A stretch of 64,000 nt of DNA from positions 17,409,269 through 17,473,268 of the forward strand of contig CM040440.1 of assembly GCA_022749755.1 (NCBI GenBank). The letters run 5' to 3'. Origin of the DNA: Azadirachta indica. Its lineage: Eukaryota > Streptophyta > Magnoliopsida > Sapindales > Meliaceae. Made by a program: the position numbers and the translations under genes. Positions 38,110-50,445 of this stretch are shown here, one piece after another (the stretch's first letter is position 1; every line of letters begins with the position of its first letter). Under the pieces are notes generated by a model. The model searched no databases. It worked only from the letters and a program-made list of their open reading frames with translations, and was not told the DNA's origin.

Positions 38110-39937
38110 TCAGGTAATGAGCCCAAGATTGTAAGGTACTTTAGCGTCTTTCAACCATGTATCGCCCTGCAAAAGTGCCGAAACAGTGAATTTTTGAGCT
38201 TCATCCTTGGTAATATTTTTAACATTAGGCCACGGGACCCTACTATCGGCCATCGCCAAGGCACCAGGGCCGCGATTATGATAGTCATAGTATTTAGCCG
38301 TTTTGTTATAGTATTCTTTGCCCGGAAAAGTGGTATATCCCTCTGGTTGAATCCCTTCGGCAATTGTATTTTCCAAGAAAACAGTCGTGGCTTGCTCCTT
38401 CCATGGCCTACCCAAGTATGTTAGGACTTTCAACTTTGCAGCCCATACCTCCGCCTCTGGGACAATTGTACAGTTTTGGATGACCAATGAAGTGGTTTGG
38501 CTGACTAGGACCCTGGCTTGGGCCGTCACTGTGTTGACCTGATTGGCAGTCGCCTTCCTGACGATGATCCAGGAATTCTGAATAATGGCAGTGGCGTCAC
38601 CAAAGATGAAATCAATTGTTCCAGAAATGTAACATTCACGGTAAAACTGGCGGTAAGTATGAGTGTACAGAGTGTGTTGGAACCCATCTATCACGCAATC
38701 CAAAAATGCTGCTTTGTCAGCTTGGACGCGGAGAGCCACTGCCTGTTGCCCCTCAGCGCCAGCACTGTTGCTGAATGCCATATGCTTGGCAATGAACCCT
38801 TCTCCAAGAGCCGCTGCATCCATCAATTAAAGTTACAGATCTAATATATATTGAAAAAAAACACTAATTAATTAATTTATTTGTGGCTTGGTGAATGAGA
38901 ATCTGAAGAATCTTACAGAGTGTGGCAGTCCTAATTGTGTTTAAGCCGTCAAATTTGGCGCTCTTGTTATTGGTGACAACCGTCTCGATCATTCCATCAC
39001 CATACATGAAGACATTTTTTTGATGTCTACCAATAGTAATTTGCTCATCGTAGATTCCTGCTTTAATGTGAATGACATATCGCCCTCGTAAGTCCTTTGG
39101 GTAAGCGTCAAGAGCTTCCTGAATGGTCTTGTAGTCTCCGCTACCATCCTGAGCCACAACAGCGTTAGGCGTCCACTCGTTCTTCACCAAAAGCTTGCGG
39201 TCTGCAGCCGAGAACCAGGAAGGATATCCATCATCGGCTGCTTGAAGAAGCCGGCGGCGATTTTTAATCGGCTGGCGATCGTTCATTGGCTGGATCGTGA
39301 CACCCAAAGAACCAAGGATTGTTGTCAAATCCTTAACGATAGACAAAGCGTTGGCGGTGAGTTGGGTAGGATTTATCGCAGCTTTTCTCATCTGTTCCGA
39401 GAAAGGGTTGGTTTCAACCTCAAATCCGTCAAGACATGTGTGTTGGTATGTCACAGCCGCGTTCAACCAAGCCATCATATCGTCCGTGCGAGTATGCAAC
39501 TTGTGCAATTCGTTATCGGCCACCGTGGACCAAGCTGCGCTAAGATCACCAACAGCGAACTGCAGAGTCTCCTTGCAATCCTCCAAATCTGTTTTTGAAC
39601 TGTTGTCCTTATTATTGGTGGCCTCCACAAGCAACGCCTCAGACAAGTTGAACAAATTCCTCACCGCTGTCTCGGCGCTGTAGATTGTGGCCTTGAGAAG
39701 TAGCTGCGGATCATATGTATTCGCACCGTTAAGGGTATTAATGCAGGTATCCTTGAATTCAGCGGGTACACAGAATCGAGTCACTGCCTTCCTTTGTTGC
39801 TGCGAAATTTCCTGTTGTTCTCTTTTTCTGACGTCGTTGCTAACGGAGCAAATGATCCCGATGATTACACCGACGACAAGAGTGAGAGAAACCACGGAGA
39901 CAACTACCTGTCTTATCATTCCTTTCCAGTTTTCCAC
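38110..39937 (-). CDS. Pectin methylesterase with PMEI pro-region (type I), catalytic Asp replaced by His
   Basis: Exons 39937-38917 and 38813-38110 join in phase 1 to give 574 residues. An N-terminal hydrophobic anchor (VVVSVVSLTLVVGVIIGIIC) is followed by a PMEI-like domain (about 50-210), the processing motif RRLL (in KNRRRLLQAA) used by subtilases in this family, and the PME domain from about 255. PMEs demethylate cell-wall homogalacturonan. Catalytic-site spacing matches carrot PME exactly: Q364 (QAVAL), Q386, residue 387, D408 (DFIFG) and R476 (LGRPW). Residue 387 corresponds to the carrot general acid/base Asp136, yet the codon (38676-38674) is CAC, His: the motif reads GFQHTLY instead of GYQDTLY. 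A single base change would do this. The enzyme may therefore be inactive or altered. GIYDE (GXYXE) is present. A decayed tandem copy lies upstream. Confidence 0.9.
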
Positions 39938-40402
39938 TTCCCTCTCTGCCTCCGATCGATGACAAACTTGTCAGACCGGTCCTAACAAATTAAACTATGA
40001 TCTCGGATCGGAGGAGAGAGATGATGACAGAAAGGGAGACCTAAAAGAGAGGCTTTTCCTCTCTTGTATTTTATCTATTTTTCGATCTTAATTAATTTCC
40101 TTTGATGATCATCATATATATATATACATATATATATTATCTAAATTTGGAAATAGTGGAATCAACTTTCAAGTTTAATATAATTGATTTGTTAATGAGA
40201 TCATAAGCTGGACAAGAGGTTAGACTAGAAACCATACACACTAAATTTAGCTATAAATTAAGCATACTTTGTATATGTATTTTCATATGAACAACTAAAA
40301 CAAAATTAATTCGGTTGATAAGTTGTACATTATATATAGCTTAGGGCAAGCAAGCATCCAACGTGGTCAAATCTATACACTATAATTAGCTCCAACCGGT
40401 TG

Positions 40403-40434
<32 letters not shown>

Positions 40435-41806
40435 CAGGGACGTTCAGTTATTTTCAACATTTTCCCGTTAAAACATATTATCTTCTAAGAGCCAGGCTGC
40501 AGGCTAACCATTTTGGAACTAATTTTAGAGAGACTTTAATAAGCTTATAATAATCATTCTTAATTTAGTTAAGTAACTGAACAGGGTAATCTTAAATGGT
40601 GCTTCCATATTTATAAAATACATACACTCTTTGGTTCCACCAAGCACTTTTCATATTCTAAAAATTTCTTGTGGGTTTTAGGAATTAATACAGTGATAAG
40701 AAAAATGGATGACAGAATGGGGTCGTGGGAAAGATTTTGAAGGGATCGATAAAGGTGGCGATCGGTTGCTTGGGGGAATTTGATTGCATATATGCATAAA
40801 CTAATCTTTAATTGGTGTCTCAGATTAAATTTGGATTAGTCGCGCTACTTCAAAATCGTCTAATATTATTTAATTATAAATTTTAATAATACGAAAAATG
40901 CATGTTTATCCATAAAAGTTCAAATATCTTTTTCTTATTTAACAGGGACATAATAAGTCTTCTAAAATAAATTAATTTAGAACAATACTAAAAATAAATA
41001 TTATATTACGAGTGATGAGTCAATTATCAAATAATATTCTTATTTTCTTTAATTTACATAACAATCCAAGTCCATCTATATATAATATAATTTTTTTTTG
41101 GAAGAATGTTTATTACCCTCCTGCTTTTTCAACTAATATTTTATTATCCCTTTATATTTTATCTAATACCCCATCATCTCCCTATTCTTTTTCTTTTATT
41201 TTACTTTTCAGTTTAATTAATTTATAAATAATAAAATTGAAAATATTATAAATATCAAAGGATAAAATTGAAATTCAGAGAAGTGATAAGATATTATAGA
41301 AAATATAGAGGAGTAATGGAGTATTAGCTGAAAAAGTAGAGGATAATAGACATTCACCCTTCTTTTTTTTTTTGGTGAGATAGAATTGTTATCCAAATTC
41401 ATGATGTTCCGTGACTAGTACTAAACGTGTCAAAACTAACTATTTAAAAGCACAAGTTAATGAGACAAATCTATAAATGCAATATATCAAACTTAATATT
41501 ATTAAGTTTTAGTTTTCAGAAAAAAATATATTATTAAGTTTTTGAAGGTAAAATGAAAAACAGATCAAATTGAGGATAATGAATAAGACCTAGCTAGCTA
41601 GAGGACATTGAGAACCGTAAAGAGATAGATACAGAAAAAATAAATAAAAAATGAATACTGTAAATTACCTTTCACCACATAGGAACACATAGTCCAACAT
41701 TTTGCTCCAAGTCAGAACTTAATGTACTAATTCTTTACAATCACTACTCTTTAATTAATTAATTATATATCCTATAGGGTCTCATTATTTAATCGCTATG
41801 ATATCA
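39938..41806. other. Region between the PME gene and its decayed copy
   Basis: Promoter side of the pectin methylesterase gene, with alternating TA tracts near 40110-40137 and 40403-40424. A small fold-back element is described separately. No coding sequence was found. Confidence 0.5.
41104..41355. repeat. Small fold-back (MITE-like) element
   Basis: The left arm starting GAATGTTTATTACCC pairs with the complement of the right arm, GAATGTCTATTATCC. The arms stay alignable for about 85 bp, including CTTTTTCA-CTAATA. The 250-bp size and near-complete palindromy fit a MITE. No target duplication was found because both flanks are T-rich. Confidence 0.6.
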
Positions 41807-43563
41807 TTATGCGAGACCACCAGTATTTGAGTCCAAGATCGTAAGGAATTCTAATTTCTTCCAACCATTGATCACCCTGAAGCAATGCCCAAACAGTGAA
41901 CTTATGAGCATCATTCTTCTTAATCGATTTAACACTAGGCCCCTTAACCCTATTCTCAGCCAGGCACTAGGCTCAATATTGTTATACTCGTAGTATATAT
42001 AGTTTTTTCCAGCAAAGTTCCCCTTAAAAGGTATATATCCATCTAGTTGAATGAAATCAAAAAATGTATTTTTCATGAAAATAGCGACAGTGTATTCTTT
42101 CCATGGCCTGCCCAAATACGTAGGGATCCTCCATTTGTTAGGCCAGAGCTTTGCGTCTGGGACAATTGTACAGTTTTGGATCACCTAGGCAGTTGTCTAG
42201 CTCTTCAAGTCTTTGCCTTGAGCGATCATAGTGTTGAATTAGTGGTCTTTGGGCCTTCTCACGATGATCTATTAGTTTCGAATGACGACGGTGGCATTGC
42301 CAAAAATAAAATCAATCATGCCTATAATGACACAATTACGGTAAAACTTTCGATAAGTATGAGCGTATAAACTATCTTGGTACCCATTGATACTAAAACC
42401 GAAGATTGCTGCTCTGTCAGCTTGGATGCGAAGAGCCACAGCTTGGTGTCCCTCATGGCCGGCGATATTGATGAATCCCATATTTTGGGCAATGAACCCT
42501 TCTCCAACAGCCGCTGCATCATTAATTAATATCAACAATTAGAAGTTAATAAAATTTGATTAATTAATTAAGTTATGACTAGTTGAATATAATATACACA
42601 ATTTGAGAATTTTACAGAATGTGGCAATGTTCATAGTGTTGAAGCCTTGGGCGTAGCTCTTGTTACCGGTGACAATGGTGTTGGTCAATCCATCACCATA
42701 CATGAACACATTCTTTTGTAATTTTGTGACAGTGATGGACTCCTCTTAGATTTTAGCCTTAGATTTTAGCCTTAACGTAAATGACACATCGGCCTTTCAA
42801 GTCCTAAGTCCTTTGGGTATTGTCCACTGCCATCCTGAGCTACAACAGCGTTAAGTTCCCACGCTAATAGAGCCAAAAGCTTACAGCCGAGAACTAGGAA
42901 GGGTATTCATCATTGTCAACTTGAAGAACACGAAGATTATTAGTTGGCTCTATATTGACATAGAAAGATTTAAGGATTCTAAATAAGTCACTTGTAATAG
43001 CAAAGCGTTGCTACTAAGTTCCTTGGCCACCTCCAAGTTCTTCTGTAACTCACACTTTGAAAGGGTTTCCTTTATCCTCAAACACATCAAAACATGTCTG
43101 TTGATATGTTACAACTGCGTTCAACCAAGCCATCATATCGTTTGTGTGATTATGCATGGTGTGTAATTTGCTATTACTCGTCATAGCTAACGATACCTAA
43201 AGATCCTCAACGGCGAACCACAACAAATCCTCGCAATCCTTCAAGTTTATTTTCGAATTATTGTCCTTATTATTAATGGCCTTCCCGAAGTTGAACAAAA
43301 GTTGTACGGCATTCTGGGTGCTTAAAATTGTGGCCTTGATAAGTTCCACGGTGTTAGATGTGTTTGCGTCGTTAAGGGTTATAATGCATTTATTCGAGTA
43401 TTTAGTCATTGTGCAGAATTGAGTCACTGCCTTCCTTTATTGTGAAATTTTCTCTTCTCCAGCTTTTTTATCATTATATCCTTGGTACAGAAGCAATGAG
43501 TCCGATGACAACACCTATTACAAAAATAAGGGAAATCAATGAGACAACCATTCTACCTATCAT
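41807..43563 (-). pseudogene. Decayed tandem copy of the pectin methylesterase
   Basis: All parts of the neighbouring PME are recognisable on the same strand: a hydrophobic N-terminus (MVVSLISLIFVIGVVIG, from about 43563), PMEI residues (43427-43197, with FCTMTKYSNKCIITLNDAN), the splice site before the second exon, and the PME core 42522-42272 (QAVAL, GYQDSLY, MIDFIFGN), then IPTYLGRPWKEY (about 42130-42100). Reading frames are broken: there is a stop after the PMEI block, a tandem 13-bp duplication TTAGATTTTAGCC at 42746-42771, a stop after FGNATVVIRN and a frameshift in the C-terminal part. Unlike the intact neighbour it keeps Asp in the QD motif. A copia element lies 75 bp upstream of its start. 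Confidence 0.88.
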
Positions 43564-43638
43564 TTTTTTCTCTCCAGTTTTGTTATTCGTTTATTCTTTC
43601 AAATCAAAGCTCTCCCTCAAATGAGTATTGGTCCTAAT

Positions 43639-43879
43639 TGATGAGAATGGAGATTAATGAGAATGGAGAGATTTTCATCCACATAACTCAAATGTACAGG
43701 CCAAGTTTATATACAAAATTTCAATTGACTTCTATAAACTAATAAAAGAAATAAATTAACTACAAAGGTTATAAAATCTCTAGAATTAAGAAAATAGGAA
43801 AATAAAGAAAGTGTATTAATTGATTTTGTGAGTGAAATTTACTGTAAATCATTGGGGCAATTAACTTTATTCTCTAACA
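43639..43879 (-). repeat. 3' LTR of the copia element
   Basis: This 241-bp repeat matches 48115-48334 with several small insertions and substitutions. It has TG...CA ends. On the element's own strand it is the 3' LTR, preceded by the polypurine tract. Confidence 0.9.
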
Positions 43880-43899
43880 CTCCTTCTACAAGATAGCAA

Positions 43900-46800
43900 G
43901 TGAAGGTTCTAAACTCCCATCTTAGAAAGTAGCTGCTGCAAAGAAATTGTGCCAAGCGATTTTGTGAAAAGATCTGCTACTTAATGTTGCAAACTAACAT
44001 ATTTTGTGCAAACAAGGCCCCGTTGAATTTTCTCTCGGATTAGGTGGTAGTCAATTTCAATATGCTTGGTTCTTTCATGAAATGTGGGATTGACAGCAAT
44101 GTGCAAGGTAGCTTTATTATCACAATAAGGAGATGTAAGTTGAGAATGATCAATGTTAAGGTCTGAAAGTAAATAACGCAACCATGTAATCTCACAACAT
44201 GTTGTCCCCATTGCCCTATATTCAGCTTCAGCAGATGAACGTGAAACTGTAGATGGTTTCATGGATTTCCATGAAACAAGAGAATCACCAAGAAGAATAT
44301 AGAACTCAGTAACAAAACGTCAATATTTTGGACAACTAGCCTAATCCAAGTCGTAATAGGCACATAACTGAAGTGTCCTTGATGATGAAAGCAATATTCT
44401 TTGTCCGGGACTGCCTTTTAAGTAGCGTAAGACCTTAAGTGCAGCATGAAGATGTGGTTGACGTGGTTGATCAAGAAATCGGCTAAGAACTTGAACGCAA
44501 AAGGCAATGTCCAGCCTAGTAAGAGTAAGGTAGAATAAGCACCTACTAAGTCGCCTGTAGGCAGAAGGGTCAGTGACAAGCTCCCCATCTGATTTACGTA
44601 ACTTCAAATGTTGTTTCATAGGTGTTATAGATGGTCGTGAGCTAAGTAAACCAAACTCCTCAATTAATTCCAGAGCATATTTGCGTTGACTTAAATAAAT
44701 TCCAGCCTTTAAATGAGCAATTTCAATGCCAAGAAAGAACTTTAATCCACCAAGATCTTTTACTTTAAAGGGGTCTTGTAATTGTCCTTAATTGCTTGAA
44801 TTTCAACAAGGTCATTTCCTGCAATGATGATATCATCTACATACACAAGAATAATAGTTAGAGACTTATTGATGACTTTAGTAAACAAAGAATAGTCTGC
44901 TTTTGATTGATGATACCCAGCATTCATTAGCCTATTAGAAAGCTTTGCAAACCACTGTCATGAGGGTTGTTTAAGGCCATAAAGAAACTTTTGAAGCTTA
45001 CAAACTACATTATGATTTTCTTTTTCTTTGTAACTCAGAGGAAGTTACATATAGACCTCTTCATCTAAATCACCATGAAGAAAAGCATTACTAATGTTAA
45101 GCCAATGAAGGCTCCAATATTTGACTGTTGCAATTGCTAATAAACAACGCACAGTGGTGAGTTTCGCTACAAGTGCGAAAGTTTCTTAGTAGTCAAGTCC
45201 TTCCCGTTGATCATAACCCTTGGCCATTAAACGAGCTTTGTAGCGTTCAATGCTTTCCTCTGCTTTATACTTGATTTTGTATACCCATTTGTAACCAATA
45301 GCCTTTTTATCGGGGGGCAATGGCATAAGTTTCCAGGTCTTATTTTCCTCTAAAAGCTTTGATTTCGTCTGACACAGCATTTCTCCAGTTTTCTTGAAGC
45401 ATTACCGATTTAAAACTCTTCGATTCTATAGTAAACGAAATTAACGCTAAGAAGGAATAATGAGCTGAGAAAAATTTGTGATAAGAAAGGTACTTATGTA
45501 GTGGATAAGAAATACTTACAGGATCTGAAGAAGACCTTGGACATGATAAATTACGTGTGGCCATCTTGCAATGGTAATCTTGGAGGTAGGATAGAGAACA
45601 TGTTTCTCGAGTAGATTGGTGAATTGGGTCACTTTGGCTATTGTCATGATTTATTCCTTCATCAATCTGGGTAATAGATGCTGAATTTGGTTCATCATGA
45701 TATTGATCTTCAAGTATTTGTGGTAAAACAAGTTTAGTTGTAAGTGGGGCAGGTTCTTGAATGTAAGGAAAAACATGTTCATGAAATTTTATATCTCTTA
45801 ATATGAAAAATCTTTTGTTGATCAAATCATATACTTTGTAACCTTTATGAGCATATGGATAACCAAGAAAGACACAACGAATTGCTCTAATGTCAAATTT
45901 TTTCTTCGAAAGATTTGTATTTGTAGCATAACACAAGTACCCAAAGACTTTTAAATGAGAGTAAGAAGGAACTGAATCAAAAAGCATCTCGTAAGGTGTT
46001 TTACCAGAAAAGATAAAAGTCGGTGTACAATTTATCAGATATACTACTGTTAATACATATTCTCCCCAAAACTGTAGACGAAGACTTGCGTGAAAACGCA
46101 AAGCACAAGCTACATTTAACAAATGGCCGTGTTTTCTTTCTACAATCCCATTTTGTTAAGGTGTGTTAACACAACTCTTTTCATAGATGATGCCCTTAAC
46201 ACGATAAAAGTCTACTATGTTAAACTTAAACCTATTATTAGAACGAAGAGTTTTGATTTTCTTGTTGAATTAGGTTTCAACATAAGAATAAAAGGTTTAT
46301 AAGAGTAAACGAGTCTCACTTTTACATTTCATAAAAAAGATCTAAATACACCTCGTATAGTCATCAACAATTGTAAGAAAGTAGTGAGCACCTGTCAAAG
46401 AAGTAACATGATCTTTTTTCCAAATGTCACAATGAATTAGTTCAAAAGGTTCCCAAGAATTCTTATTACTTAAAGAAAAAGATAGACGAGTTTGTTTAGC
46501 AAGTAGACAAACATCATAAGCTCATCAGAAAAGTTTAAATCAGAAATATAATTAGAAAGTAATTTAAGACTTTTATAGCTGGGATGTCTTAAGCATTGGT
46601 GCCACAGATTGAAACTAGATGCGGCTCGTAGATATTTTAGATGTATGACAGGTAACTGAAATAAGTACAAGCCACTATGTAATTTACCCGCTCTAATCGT
46701 TTTCTTGGAGGACTAGTCCTGTGTGAGACAAGAATTAGGAAGAAAAGTTACAAGATAGTTTGTATCATGAATAAGCTTTTCAACTGAAATCAGATTGAAT

Positions 46801-47700
46801 TGAAAACTAGGAACACATAGAACATTGTTTAAGACAATGTTAATTGAACTCTACCAATATGAGTGATTGAAGCATCTACTCCATCGGGCAATTTGACAAT
46901 TTTAGAACAATGAGATGTGATATCGGAAAGGATTGAAGGAGAACTAACCATATGATCAGTAGCTCCAGAATCAATGATCCAAGAAGTGACATGAGGTAAA
47001 TAAAGAGCACTGAGAGCAATACCTGTCAGGTTACTTTCAACATTACTCACAAGATTCGATCTTGGGTGAGCATTGATCAATGCCAAAAGTTGTTGGCATT
47101 GTTCCTATATGAAAGGGAAATCTTGCGATGTAGCCGAATTCACCGTAGTTTAGTTGGCAATATGCTGATTTTGGCCCTTATACAACTTGTGACCAGAAGG
47201 GTATCCATGCAACTTGTAACATGCTAATTTGATATATCCTACCTTTCCACAAAAATCACATATTGGCTTAGCATTATTAGAGCCATTTTGTCTCAAGGAT
47301 TTACTTAAGGAGTTATTTCCTTTAGCTACCAGGGCTACAAATTTAGACATTGGTATAGATTACGTACTAACAATACCCCGTTGTTACTCCTCTTAAAGAA
47401 CTAAGGAGAAAACTTTGCCTACTGCTGGAATGAGATTCATTAGTAATATTTGACCCTCCACGGTTGTGTAGGTTTCGTTTAGCCCCATAAGAAACTGCAC
47501 GGTATGATCTCTATCTCTATATGTCTTAAAAGTCTTGTCAGTATCACACGTGCAAGTAGGCATGGGAGAGTATACATTTAGTTCATCCCATAAGCCTTTC
47601 AATTTAGAATAATATACTGTGATGGAATCCTAACCTTGCGATATAAAACTAATTTTCTTCTGCAATTCAAATATGCGTGGCCTATAAATCTGCGAAAATC
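43900..47700 (-). pseudogene. Broken gag-pol of the copia element
   Basis: Recognisable pieces along the minus strand: a gag segment (about 47602-47393, VQFLMGLNETYTTV); a zinc knuckle near 47275 with CX2CX4-Y-X4C, where the usual His is Tyr; the protease active site WIIDSGATDHM (about 46985); the GAG-pre-integrase motif LWHQCLRHPSY (about 46600); the integrase C-terminal part (46122-45800, KTPYEMLF, FGYLCY and VFLGY); the start of reverse transcriptase (45380-45186, YKWVYKIKY and KARLMAKGYDQ); and RNase H (44262-43981, [12 protein letters not shown] and DNKATLHIA). The frames are interrupted many times, so no protein is made. Confidence 0.88.
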
Positions 47701-48114
47701 TTTCTTCAAGGTCAACCCATAAGTCTCGTGCTATTTCTGCGTAAATTATATCTCCTGCAAGCTTTGGAGTAACTGCATTCGCAATCCAGGAAGCAACCAT
47801 GTCATCACCGTGTTTCTATAATTCATAGTTTGGATCTAAATGTTTGGGCTTGGTGATTATTCCATCAATGAAACCAGATTTGTTTTCGCACTAAGAGCCT
47901 TGATCATGGCTATACTCCACACGGTATAATTCTCTCCATTTAATGGAAAAGAAACTAATATGACTTTAGGATTGTTTGAAGGATGCAAGATAAAGGTAGC
48001 AGCTTTGCTATCCTTCCCAATATCTGTTTTGGCATTTAAGGTTTAATATAGAGGAAAAAGGAAGAACAATAAGTACTGCCTAATTTAAGGACTTTAACCT
48101 AAACTCTGATACCA

Positions 48115-48334
48115 TGATAAGAATAGAGATTAATGAGGACGGAGAGATTTTCATCTATATAACTCAAATGTATAGGCCATGTTTATATACAAAATTCCAA
48201 ACTAATATAAGAAATAAATTAATTACAAAAGCTGTAGAATCTCTAGAATTAAGAAAATAAGGGAAGTGTATTAATTGATTTTGTGAGTGAAATCTGCCGT
48301 AAATCATTAGGGCAATTAACTTTATTTTTCAACA
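48115..48334 (-). repeat. 5' LTR of the copia element
   Basis: This 220-bp repeat matches 43639-43879. It is bordered on the inner side by the tRNA primer-binding site at 48103-48114 (complement TGGTATCAGAGT) and on the outer side by the CTAAT duplication. Confidence 0.9.
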
Positions 48335-48339
48335 CTAAT

Positions 48340-49050
48340 TAACGACATAACACTCAAATCGAAAAGAAAGATTGACGAAAGTGCATAACCTAACTAAAAG
48401 AGGCTTGTTAATTTCCGCTCTGTCGAGCTTTAATTTCCTTGATGATTGATGTGCTCCGCATGTCGGATTCTATAGGATTTGGCTCGTCCAAAAATGTGTT
48501 CTTTTGCATGGGATGAACGTTAACTTAGTTGATGAGTTGGACAGTAATTTGGCCGGCTTCTTACCGGGTTACGTACCAAACACTAAAATTTGCTCTAAAC
48601 AGTGTATTAATTATTTTTGCATTACACGGACTGAACTTCGATAAAGTTGGTAAATGAGTTGGGCATCATAGTCGAACGCAAGCAAGCACATTATTTTTAA
48701 ATATATTGCTAAATCCTCCTACGTACATTCATTTGCGTTTGATCAGCACTCTTGCATATTATTTTTAGATGTCGTATATTTTCCCCTCTTGGACCTAATT
48801 AATTTTAGACTAGTACACTTTTGATAAGCTTATACTTAATAAAGAAGATGCAATTAAAGCGCTTCTCGTAAAGTTGCAGCTGCACGCTAAGTAGAAACTC
48901 TCTCAAAATGAATATTCCTTTTCGTTGGCATAACATTAAGACTCAAGAATCCAATAGATGGCGTAATCCTAAAAAGAAAGCACAAGCATGAAAAGCTAAT
49001 TGAAGAATGGCATAATTGCGACCCCTTTGATGCATGAAAAAGAAAATGGG
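48340..49050. other. Displaced 5' flank of the decayed PME copy
   Basis: Because the copia insertion split the DNA at CTAAT, this segment was originally the upstream region of the decayed PME copy. No gene was found. Confidence 0.5.
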
Positions 49051-49060
49051 TAAATTTGGT

Positions 49061-50407
49061 GAGTAATTTCATTTTAGTCCCTAGCGTTTAAAAAAAATGT
49101 ATGTTGGCATGTTTCACTTCCTTCTACGACTAGTCGTTTAAGTAATTTTTAATTTAATTTTCATAACATTAGTAATCTTTAATTTTACCTAAAAATTTAT
49201 AAAAATTATCATATTACTCCTACATGTTAATTTTTTTATTATTTTTTATCTTTATTTTTAACAACTAAAAAGATAAAATCATATTTTTATAGACTTAATT
49301 AATTAAAAATAATTCTTTATTTTTTCTTCTTCCTACTCTTCCTCCTCTATTTCTTTCCTTTCATTATTTTGCTTCATCATTTCTTCCTCTTCTTATTTTT
49401 TTTATCAAAGAGAAATTACAATGAGTTATTTGGTTCTTTTAATTCAGACAAAGAAAAAACCAATATATAAATAAATCAATTGATTCAAATCACATAATTT
49501 TAGCAATAAAATCAATTAACTGAATTTATAGAAAAACTAAAACCCATAAATTTTATCTCTAAAATTTATCCAAAAGACAATTTATTTACCACCAGATTTT
49601 CAACAATTTGTTTACTTATTTACTCACTAAAAATATTAAAAATATAGAAATATATCAAGTATGAAATTTTTACATCATATTTATTCGAGTAGAAAAATAT
49701 AAAAATACTAATTACTTTGTTTTCTAAATAAAACATTACATAAATATTTGTAGTATAATAGTAATAATAACTTTTTAAATTTGAATTCTAATATAGTTAA
49801 TGTACAAATAAGTGTATGTGTTATATTAAAAAAAATTAATGATTTTTTTCTCAAGAGTTATTTTTATATCTCATAAAATCTAATAAAATCTAATAAAATA
49901 TATAAAACAAGTTAAAATTAAAATTAAAATTTTTTATTTTTGAATTTTTTTTAAATTCAATTAATTGATTCTATTATTAAGATTATGAGATATGAATAAA
50001 TTATTTTTGTTGTATATTTTTTTATCTAAATTGAGACTGTAAATAGAGGAGAAAGACAAGGAAGTAAAAAAATAAAGAATTATTATTTATTAATTAAGTT
50101 TATAAAAATATAATTTTATTTTCTTAGTTATTAAAAATAAAGATAAAAATTAACACATAGGAGTAATATGATGAATTTTATAAATTTTATAGTTAAATTA
50201 AAGATTATTATATTATGAGATGTAAATTAAAATTATCTAATAATTAATAGAAGTTTGGTCAAAGAACCTATGTGACATTGGTCGAAACAATTTGGATCAA
50301 AGTGATAAATTTTGAAAAAAATTTAAAGAATTTGCTATTTAATATGTGAAAGATACCAACTTAAATGATATTTTTTAAAACATTAGGCACTAAAATAAAA
50401 TTACTCC
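49061..50407. mobile_element. Mutator-type fold-back element
   Basis: The left end GAGTAATTTCATTTTAGTCC pairs with the complement of the right end GAGTAATTTTATTTTAGTGC. The arms match over several hundred bases, including CATATTACTCCTA-ATGTTAATTT and AATAATTCTTTATTTTTT blocks deep in the element. A direct repeat TAAATTTGGT lies on both sides (49051-49060 and 50408-50417), a 9-10 bp target duplication typical of Mutator-like insertions. The centre is AT-rich and non-coding. Confidence 0.82.
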
Positions 50408-50445
50408 TAAATTTGGTAGAAGCGAATACAAAATCAATTGTTAGG

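Larger units (their letters stand above)
43639..48334 (-). mobile_element. Degenerate Ty1/copia LTR retrotransposon
   Basis: LTRs at 43639-43879 (241 bp) and 48115-48334 (220 bp) both begin TGAT-AGAAT and end in ACA. The target duplication CTAAT is exact (43634-43638 and 48335-48339). On the minus strand the primer-binding site TGGTATCAGAGT, for initiator tRNA-Met, directly follows the 5' LTR. A purine tract GTAGAAGGAG precedes the 3' LTR. Internal order on the minus strand is gag, protease, integrase, reverse transcriptase, RNase H, the copia order. Total length is 4,696 bp. Many stops and frameshifts and indels between the LTRs show that it is old and inactive. Confidence 0.93.
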
